A stretch of DNA of 64,000 bases from Elymus sibiricus (taxonomy: Eukaryota; Streptophyta; Magnoliopsida; Poales; Poaceae): positions 142,642,001-142,706,000 of the forward strand of contig CM077670.1 in NCBI GenBank assembly GCA_039707655.1. Reading direction: 5' to 3'. The position numbers and the translations under genes were made by a program. The notes beneath the pieces are model-generated. The model was not told the origin of the DNA and searched no databases. It saw only the letters and a program-made list of their open reading frames with translations. Numbering within the stretch: position 1 is the stretch's first letter; every line of letters begins with the position of its first letter. This document shows positions 55,599-64,000 of this stretch, one piece after another.

Positions 55599-58500
55599 TC
55601 GACCGACCATAGGAGCCCCCTTGATTGATCGAACCGTTGACGAGTCTAGAAGAAAAACTATTTTGAGTCTTAGTTATATATCGGAGAGTAGGAATTCTTT
55701 TTACTCCTTATCCCTTTCGTCGCTCTGGTGAGGAATTGTGACGTAGGTGTTTTGATTCTACTATCTCTTCTCACTCCAATTTTTTTAGGATCACGCGGGT
55801 ATTTTGGACTCGTTATGATATCGTTGTGACGGGAATTCTCTCTTGGTGCCTCCTGACCATATGGATTGGACCCGAGGAGTTGAGCTCCAAGGGGTTCTTG
55901 TCACATTCGCTATCGTTTCAGTTCCTGAATACCAGAGGACGCCGACATCGAAACGCTTCTATACTTTTTGTGGTGGCAAATAGTGCCGTGACTTTTCCCT
56001 AGTACTGGTGGAGATAGCGCGGATGATCCACTATGACTAGTATCGCTGTGCTTTCGAAGGTCTGAGGTTGACGGATTTGCGAAGTTTCTTGGTCGTGTGT
56101 GAAGGTTGCGGATTGGTTGCAGCTGATTAGGATATTATTGTTGTTGTGTGCTGAGTAGGTTCCCATATCCGCAACCTAATCTTATAACCAAGAAGTTTCG
56201 GGAGTTCTTAGGTGGGAATTCAAGTATTACCTAGAATGTCTTTTTCAATAGACACATGATACGATATGGGGTCTATCATAAGTTTGTTCCGGCTTATTCT
56301 ACAAGCCAAATCTTTGTGTTGTTTTTTGTTGTGGTATTCGAGTTGCTTCGAAGTCAAGTGTTGATTCCATACCTTTCCTAAGCGGTGTTCCCATATTTCT
56401 ATGGGAGTGTTAATCCTTCTTGATCATCGAGATTGTCATGTAAATTCTTTTTCAACCGGTGTGCTTCCCTTCAAGTTAATTCAATCCTTTCAATATTTGC
56501 AAGATCAATTCTCAGCTTCTCGACGTTGTTCGTTTCACCCATCCGAAGTTGTCTTTCTTTTTCCCACCCTCCCACCCTTTTTCTTCGCGGAGTCAAAATT
56601 CTCAATCAAATATCTATTTTATTCATGAGAAGTCTGTCCATTCTTTTCCTTCAATGTTCTTAACCGGTGATTTCTCGTGAAGGTGCTCAGGAGCTACAAG
56701 TTCATCATTCTTCGTTCTCATTTTCTACTCCGGTGGATTTAATTCAAGCTTTCATTGTTGATCATTTCCCTTTCATTGATTCAAATAGTTCCCATGTTGG
56801 AGATTATTACCCAAGCCTCTCTTGTTTATTCACCTCTCTCTATTCATATCCGGAGTGCAGAAATTATCTCAGCAGATTCATCTTTCCATTCAAGATCCGT
56901 TCGACATATCTTGAGGTTGTTATTTCTCTCAAGCCATTTAATTCAACAGGTGCATTTTCTCTCTTTCAAGCGATCGTTCCAACGGTGTTTCTTTTGAGTG
57001 GGCCCTAACCCACAGGTCTTTTCCCAGGATCTTACCAACTCTTCTAATTTTCCGGAGTTTTTCTCAAATTCTTTCAAGATTGACGTAAGAATGAATTCTC
57101 ATCAGTCAATTATCTTCCCCGAGATTTCCTTTTAATTCTTTCGTTTTTATACCAATATAAATCTTTTCATTGTCCGGAGTATCTCAACAATGTTGGTGGT
57201 GTTCCTCGTCGTCATTCTCAGCATTTGAAGACCGAAGAAGAGATTCTCTTAAATCTTGTCCGTTCTCTTGAAGATTTGTGGTGCAAGCTTGTTGCCATCC
57301 TCTCAATTGTTTTCATTCGTGAGAAATTCTTTTCATACTCATCCGGAGTATTTCAGGAGTTGTTTTCGTTTTGATTCTCCGGAGGCCATCATTTCAGAAG
57401 AATTTGTTCATTCTTAACTTTCATCTCTCGTTATCAATTTCTTCCGGTGCATCGTTCAAGTATTCTCTAATAAGCTCGTGATCTCTTCGTTCTCTTGTAT
57501 CTAAATTCCCTCATGTATCTTGATTCATTTTCTCATTCTTCCCGGCGATTCGTTCTCTTTTCTTCGTTCGTTTTCAATTCGTACGGTGGTTCGTTCAACA
57601 TTCCTATTCCTTATTATCGTTTCAATTCATTTGTTCTTTCCAAAATCCTACCGGTGTTTCCTCGAAGACTTCGTCAAGTTGGTGCTATATCTCTCTTTAA
57701 TCTTTTCAAGAAGAATAAGTAGTATGCAAATCCATTGCTTTTCATCAATTTATTTTGATGAGGGATAGACATATCATAATTCTTATTCTTGTTTCATGGA
57801 GGTGATTTAATTCCTTCTTTCAGAGTTTGTTCTTGTTGAATAAATTCTCGGTTCTAGCTGTTCATCTTTCTTTTCCGGAGTTCCAAGTTTTCTCGGTTAT
57901 CTCATCGCGAAGCTCCATCTAAATCATTGCAAGGCTTCATCTTGTTGTTTTCAACCTTCGTTTCTATAATCCTTTCGTTTACCGGAGTTCTTCATGGTGG
58001 CTCATCAAGGCTTTGATTCATTCTCGAAGTGTTCGTTAATATTCTTGTTGGAGCTCAAGTATTCTTCGTCTTGCATTTCAAGGTGCAATTCCTTCTCCCT
58101 TGTCTTTTGAGGTGGTGTTATGTCTTTCTTGACAATGTCCCTTCGTGTTTCATGATTCAAGTTGTCAGGAATGAGATATTTAAACCCATCTTTTTTTCTC
58201 TTTGTTCAGGTATGAGTTATCTTGGGTTATAATTCACCTAAAGCCTTCCCTAAGGACTGTTGCTATTGTGGTGCTTATCAATGATCCAAGTTTCTCCTTC
58301 TCTTCTCGGTGAAAAGGTTTTCATCTCTTCGAGATCTCAAGCAATCAGCTGTTTCCGTTAGTGGCCGGTTGTCACCTCATAATTTTGAGATGTTTTCCAT
58401 AAGCCCACAAGAATTTTATTCTTTTCGTTGTTGATTTTCCAACAACTCCGTTCATTCTTTCGTTGTAAGGATGCTTTTCAAATTCAATTGTGGGAGAAGT

Positions 58501-58937
58501 TGTCATTTTCTTCTCCATTCTTTTCTTTCCAAAGATTTAGTTTCTATTCTTTCGTTCCGGAGGCATTGTGATGTTGCTCTCTTTGACCCATCATCTCGTT
58601 ATGTCAAGATCATGTTCTTTCCTTGCTTATCAATTCTACCGGAGTGTTGTGTCCTCTTTTCAAGTTATTTTCATCTTATCAAGCATTGCTTCTCTTTTCT
58701 ACCGGAGTGCTGATCAAATTCTTCTCTTCCTTGTCTATCCCGTTTCAACTGGAGTGGTCTCAAATTCGTTCATCTCCTTTGTCAACTCTTTATGTCTTTG
58801 CAACCCTTTCTCATGCCTTTGCAACCTCGAAGGGTCTTCGGTTTCACTCCTTTGTCAAGAAGCAACTTAGTTTTACCTCTTCCTTTTCCTCTTCCTCTTC
58901 TCGTTCCTAAGATCTCGGGGCGAGATCTCTTGTAAGT
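55599..58937 (+). other. Non-coding internal domain of LARD B
   Basis: Pyrimidine-rich, with CCGGAGT and CCGGTG blocks recurring about every 55-120 bp between TTCTTTC and CAAGATT-like blocks. No retrotransposon protein motif; the longest frames are about 110 codons and not conserved with LARD A. Confidence 0.8.
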
Positions 58938-58947
58938 GGGGGAGTGT
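58936..58947 (+). other. Polypurine tract of LARD B
   Basis: GTGGGGGAGTGT directly before the 3' LTR. Confidence 0.7.
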
Positions 58948-61900
58948 TGTGACAGCCCGAGACCGATTTCTTTCCATGATTGCTATTTTATTGTTTGCTC
59001 TTTGTTATTTTTGCATTGCATCATTTCATCATGCCATCATGTCGTTAAAATTTTGCAACTCCAATAAATAAATTGCATAGATCTTGTGATCTATTTAAAT
59101 TGAGGGAATTCACATGGTGATTTCTCTTTACAACATATCCTCCCAATATTTATTAGGGAGCTATAATAAAATGTTTCATTATTTTTGGAATCACCCATAA
59201 ACACACTTGCCATTAAATTCTCATGTCTTTTCTGCTTCAAGTTTGACCTCCAAACCTTGCCAATAATTGTTTCTCCATTTACCGAGGCTCCTCCAAAAAT
59301 CTCAACATTTTTCGGACACTTCTAAACCTAGTCCCAATTCAAACCCATTTGAGTGATATTCCAATGAGTTTGAATTTAAATCTTGCATTCATGCCAACCT
59401 CTTTTTTCTCGGACCAAGCACATTTTTGTGAGTCCAGGGAAATTAATCCCCATGCCCAAATTCTGCCTCTAATCCTTCCTTTCTTTTTCTTTCTTCTTTG
59501 CTATTTCTGTAATTGGGAAATAAAAGAGAAGAGGGAGATTAGAGAGAGAAGCCCAGCTGAGCAGGCCTTCTGGCCATTCCCCTCTTCACCGAAATGGCCC
59601 AAGGCCCAGCCGATGCCCTATAACCCTGGCCTCCTCCCGATCCCCTCGTTCTCTCCCTCGCACTGTTCACGCCGCCGCCAGGAGGAGACAGCGAGCGCAT
59701 GCCTCGCGCCCGAGCTCCTCCATGCTCCCGACGCCGCCTCCGGCCGCCCCTTCCTTCTCCTCTTCCGGTTCGCCTCCTCGCGCCTGCCCCTCACCCCTGC
59801 CATCGTTGCGAGCTCGCCCGAGGAGAGGAGTTCCTCGTGCGCCTCCCTGCTCGTCCATCGCGGCCGGCCCTGCAATCCGCCGCCTCTCGGCCTCCGCGCC
59901 CTCTTCGTCTGACCAACAGTTGAGCGCCGCCCCTCTCTTCTTTGCCCTCTCTCTCTCTCTTTCTCCTCTGTCTCATCCCTCTGTCTCTATTCGTCAGGAA
60001 CAGGAACCAGCAGCACCCGCAGTCTCCTCCCTCCTCGAGTCTGAGGCCATGCCTCCTCTGCTCGATCCCCACCGCAGCCGAGCTGCCCTTCGACCAGCAC
60101 GCTCGAGCTCCACGCTACCTCCGCGACCACCTGACCGATGCCATGCCTCCAACGCCGCACCTCCCTAGCGCCTCTTCCAAGGACAACATCAGCGGTAGCG
60201 CCGCGTGCCCCTGTTTGCCTTTGTTGCCTTCGAGTCCTGCCGTCCCGTGCACCACTTCACCGCTGCCCCTTTTCCGTCGTTGGCAAGACCACCGCTCCGA
60301 GGCCTGGTTTTGCTTTGTTTCAGTTCATACATGTCTCGCAAGACCCGGGGCCTTACTGCACATGTCCGTCGCCGTTCTACTTTATCTCTGTCGAGACTGA
60401 GACCACCAAGTCCCCGACAACCCTAGGATTCGTCAAGTTCCACTTCGGCAAGTGTACCTCTACGTCCTGGATTCGCCAGTACCGCACCGGAACGCCAAGT
60501 ACCTGTCGACCATCGAAGACATCGGATGCGTCGAGTTCCTCTCCGACACGAGTACAACTACTTCCACGATGACCGTGTACCACTACCACCGACCTGTGAA
60601 CGACTACTTCCACTACCGCCGATCTCGATCCGCTCCGAGGTTGCACGCTTCGAAGGTATAACCGCTGAGATGACCGCCATTGGACGCATGCATTGTTGTA
60701 TGAAATGCCCATATTTGCACCGTGTCCTATGTTCCTCGTTTGCCTTGCCACCGATACGTGGGACACCCGGTATCCGGGATCACTCCCCGTCACTTTTGCT
60801 TGTTCCGCACATCTAACACTTGTTCCTTTGCATCGGCATCTCATCGAGTTCTAGGATCACCGGAATGTTGCCGTGGCACCATTTCCGTTTCGCCGCCGTG
60901 GCACCCATTTCTTTCCGCCATGGTGACAAATGTTCCATATCATATATTATGTCAATGTTTTCATAAAATTGCATACAACTTGAATATGTCATCCTCGTGC
61001 ATGTTAACAACATTTAATATTGTTGCTTGAATTAAAATTGCCTAATGACTTGCTAAAATGGTTTATTTCATAACTAAATAACCGTTGCTCCGTTGTGATC
61101 ATGATCTATATGAAACTTGCTTAGAATTGTGTGTAGACTCACATTGTCATGTTGCATCCTTGATTTGTGTGTTCGTGGTTCATGTTTGCATGCATTTTTG
61201 CATCCTTGCCATCTTAGACTTGTTTAGCTCATATCTTCCAGCCCGTAGCTCCGAATTAAATGTTCTACATATGTAACTTGACTAGAAAAACGTGTAGATC
61301 ATCATGGTGCATGTTAACTTGCTGTTTAACAACTTTAACATTGTGTTTAACTCAGATCAGTACCAATTTCGAAATTCACATATGGGGATTTTCCGGAATT
61401 GCTATGTGTTGTTTCCAGCCTCATTTAAACTTGCCTAGTTGTATGGTTTGCTTATGCTTCATCTCTTGCCATGTTTAACAACACTTAATCTTGTCATGCA
61501 TCATATTTGTTTGTGCATCATGCCATGGTTATGCTTGTGTGTTTACCATATTGTTTGCTTCTTTCCGGTTGTGCTTCTTCTCGATAGATCCGGTTTCGTT
61601 GCGATTGTGAGGATTCGTTCGACTACGTTGGTTCGTCTTCTTCATGGACTCGTTCTTCTTCCGAGCGGGATTTCAGGCAAGATGATCATGACCTTGGATA
61701 TCCTTACTATCTTTGCTTGCTAGTTGTCTCGTTGCTATCGCTATGCGCGCTTCCTACCACATATATGTCAGCCTCCCATATGCCATGATACAACCTCTAA
61801 CCACCCTTACCCAGCAAATCGTTGTTTGGCTATGTTATCGCTTTGCTCAGCCCTTTCTTATAGCGTTGCTAGTTGCAGGTGCAGTTGCAGGTTGTTCCAT

Positions 61901-63301
61901 GTTGGGACATGAATATCATGGGATATCACAATATCTCTTATTTAATTAATGCATCTATATACTTGGTTTTGGGTGGAAGGCTCGGCCTTTTGCCTAGTGT
62001 TTGGTTCCACTCAAGCCGCCCTAGTTTCCATAATGCTGGTGTTATGATCCATGTTTAGCGTTCCTAACATGCTCAGGGGAATGGAACCCTCTTGACAGTT
62101 TGCTTTGAATAACCGCTTCCACTAAGACCCAACTTTGGTTTTAACATTTGCCAACATAATAATACTGAATCGATTAATTAATTTTGCATAGGGGGTCGCG
62201 TCCCCGGGGATTATTAATTCAACATAATACAGGTGGGCCAGTGCCGATGGTGTTGGTCCAAAACTAGAGCACCGTGCGGGGCCGCCCCTTGGCAACTTGG
62301 GGTATTTGGCACCTGTACGCTTCGCTTATCCGCCGTGTCCTGAGAACGAGATACGCGGCTCCTATCGGGATTGTCGACACATCGGGAGGTCTTGCTGGAA
62401 TTGCGTTACCATTGTCGAAATGTCTTGTGCACCGGGATGCCGAGGATACTTTGGGCTATCTCGAGGTTGAGGTATTTCCACCGCAGCTTGTGTAGGCTTA
62501 TGATGGGCCAGGTTGGAACACCCCTGCAGGGTTAAATCTTACGCGAAGCCGTGCCCGCGGTTATGTGGCACTTGGATATTTATAACCTCCGGTTGTAGAG
62601 AACTTGACACTAAATCCTAATTAAAATACACCAACCGTGTGCGTAACCGTGACTGTCTCTTTTCGAGTAAGTTCGAGAAGAGAACACGGTGGGGTTATGT
62701 TTGACTCATAAGTAGGTGTTCAGGATCCCTTAGTGATCATTTGTAGTTTGCGACCGTTTTGCGTAGATGCTCTTCTTGTTCTTGTACTCGTAAGTTAGCC
62801 ACCATATAATGCTTAGTGCTTGCTGCAACCTCACCACTTTACCCTTCCATACCCATTTAAGCTTTGATAGTCTTGCTACCCATGGTTATGGGATTGCTGA
62901 GTCCTCGTGGCTCACAGATTACTACAACAACAGTTGCAGGTACAGGTAATGCGATGCCTTGACGTGAGAGCGATGCTTGTTTGCTTTTGGAGTTCTTGTT
63001 CTGCTTCTTCTTCTTCGTCGATCTGGGGATAGGTTCCTGGTCGGCAGCCTGGGCTAGCAGGGTGGATGTCGTTCTTCTTTTTGTTTGATTTCATCCGTAG
63101 TCGGATGCTGCCCTTCTGTATGATGCTTGTTATGTATTGATGTATTTAGGTGATGATTGTATGTATTTGTCTGTATCCCCATCTATTATGTATGTGGTAC
63201 GATGTAATGATATCCACCTTGCAAGCGTCTCCAATATGCATTTCTACTCTTGGTGGGGCCTCCGAGTTCCTCGAGAATAGGATCGCATATTGGGCGTGAC
63301 A
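58948..63301 (+). repeat. 3' LTR of LARD B
   Basis: 4354 bp; partner of 51255-55582. Confidence 0.9.
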
Positions 63302-63643
63302 GTACTGCTGGGAAGGGAGGACCAAGAGGCGCTGGCGGCGGAGGTAGTCAGCTTCCTCACCGCGCTGGTGAGCGTAGCCACCACACCAGAGATGGCGCAA
63401 ATGGCCAATTCCCAAGACGTTCTGGTGAGCATAGTCACCGTAGCAATACGGTTCGAACCAGTGCAAGTCAGGACCCAGTCGCCGCGACGTCCAAGGATGG
63501 AGTGGCAACGTCCAACAACGCTGTGGTGGGACGTGTACCATGCCCATCGCAAGATGGGCGTGACACACTCCCCCGCGATGCTGGTGGCCCTGGACAACAT
63601 CAAGCCGGCCATGAGTGTCGTCCTCACGATGTTCAGGCACCAC
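63302..63643 (+). pseudogene. Continuation of gag of the second Tat-like element
   Basis: One frame reads through PVAATSKDGVATSNNAVVG and CPSQDGRDTLPRDAGGPG, parallel to the Gly/Ala/Thr-rich N-terminal third of the gag at 46852-47454 (AVTSKDGAATSNNATVG). It is cut at ACCAC by the next LTR. Confidence 0.65.
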
Positions 63644-64000
63644 TGTCGGTGTACTAAAGCATGGCTGCCCTCGTACCATGACTTGTGCGCAGGCAGTTGT
63701 AACCCTCCTAACGCAAGGGCTTGCCGGAGGGTTGCTACGACTCAAGAGTCCGATTAAACAAGACCATGAAGGAGACCTCAACGCAGGTCATCAAGAAGTA
63801 CTATTCTCGTACTGAAGAACAAGATTGCCCTTGCCGGCAAGCTCCGTACCGTCAAGGTGAAGACCAAGACTCTGGTTGCCGGCAAGCAATGGCCTAGCAA
63901 GCTCCGCGCCAGTAGGCTTGTTTTGTCCCGTTACCGCTCCACCTCATCATCGGCTAGATAAGCACGCACGATAGGTGTCGAGCGGGCAGGCAGTCAACAT
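63644..64000 (+). repeat. LTR of a further Tat-like element, cut by the window end
   Basis: Starts TGTCGGTGTACTAAAGCATG and follows the LTR family of 47534-48417 more closely than that of 50205-51111. No polypurine tract precedes it, so it is more likely the 5' LTR of an independent insertion into gag than the 3' LTR of the element starting at 50205. Confidence 0.7.

Larger units (their letters stand above)
51255..63301 (+). mobile_element. LARD B: large non-coding LTR retrotransposon (Sukkula-type)
   Basis: 12.05 kb, LTRs 51255-55582 (4328 bp) and 58948-63301 (4354 bp), ends TGTGACAGCCCGAGACC...GGCGTGACA. A tRNA-Met primer site follows the left LTR and a polypurine tract precedes the right LTR. 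The 3.37 kb internal domain is non-coding and colinear with that of LARD A. Flanks are GTAGG on the left and GTACT on the right, so the target duplication matches in only three of five positions. Confidence 0.88.
50205..63643 (+). mobile_element. Second Tat-like element, plus strand, split by LARD B
   Basis: 5' LTR 50205-51111, primer site and the start of gag at 51192, interrupted by LARD B (51255-63301); gag continues at 63302-63643 until another LTR begins. It is related to, but clearly diverged from, the element at 35232-48417 and lies in the opposite orientation. Bases before the LTR are TGCAG. The rest of the element is beyond the window. Confidence 0.75.

Noticed and set aside
50205..64000. 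LTR pair 50205 and 63644 as one short-internal (TRIM-like) element
   Set aside because: The two LTRs differ too much, no polypurine tract precedes the second, and gag is simply interrupted.
1..64000. tRNA, rRNA or CRISPR-like arrays
   Set aside because: Only primer sites complementary to tRNA ends were seen; no cloverleaf gene or regularly spaced identical repeats.

Overview
The window looks like a stretch of a large, repeat-rich grass genome, most likely Triticeae (wheat, Aegilops, rye or barley). The reasons are nested LTR retrotransposons with long LTRs, two very large non-coding retrotransposons with ~4.1-4.35 kb LTRs of the LARD/Sukkula type, an Athila-lineage gypsy element with a tRNA-Asp primer site, CACTA-like subterminal DNA, and decayed grass gene families (F-box/FBD, B3, zf-XS, 3'-5' exonuclease-like). 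The species is inferred from these element types; no database was searched. I see no intact host gene with a full-length reading frame.

Layout. 1-7463: Athila-lineage gypsy element on the minus strand (5' LTR 5940-7463; its 3' LTR lies left of the window). 7464-11841: host DNA with a three-copy ~300 bp tandem repeat split by a solo LTR (7674-9260, TSD GTTTG), then a promoter-like stretch, a short broken first exon and a 212 bp tandem duplication. 11842-30515: Tat-like gypsy element on the minus strand (TSD CTGCC). Its pol is mostly deleted, it carries a B3-domain gene in antisense next to the 3' LTR, and it is itself split by LARD A (14099-25799, minus, TSD GTAGG). 30516-35231: host DNA with a zf-XS-like exon, CACTA-like remnants, a broken B3-like gene and a broken F-box/LRR/FBD gene. 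35232-48417: a fuller Tat-like gypsy element on the minus strand with gag, protease, RT, two RNase H regions and integrase, plus an antisense gene next to the 3' LTR that has two apparent introns. 48418-50204: an intronless exonuclease-like gene, a CACTA right end and a fragment of another repeat. 50205 to the end: a plus-strand relative of the previous Tat element, split early in gag by LARD B (51255-63301), and a further LTR starting at 63644.

How the parts relate. The autonomous-type elements (Athila, Tat) encode gag, protease, RT/RNase H and integrase, but every copy here carries stops, frameshifts or deletions. The LARDs have primer sites and polypurine tracts but no coding capacity, so they would need proteins from elsewhere. 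The most interesting observations are two different antisense cargo genes in the same slot of two Tat families, and an LTR-like hairpin plus TATA module sitting inside the Athila element just upstream of its extra 3' ORF.
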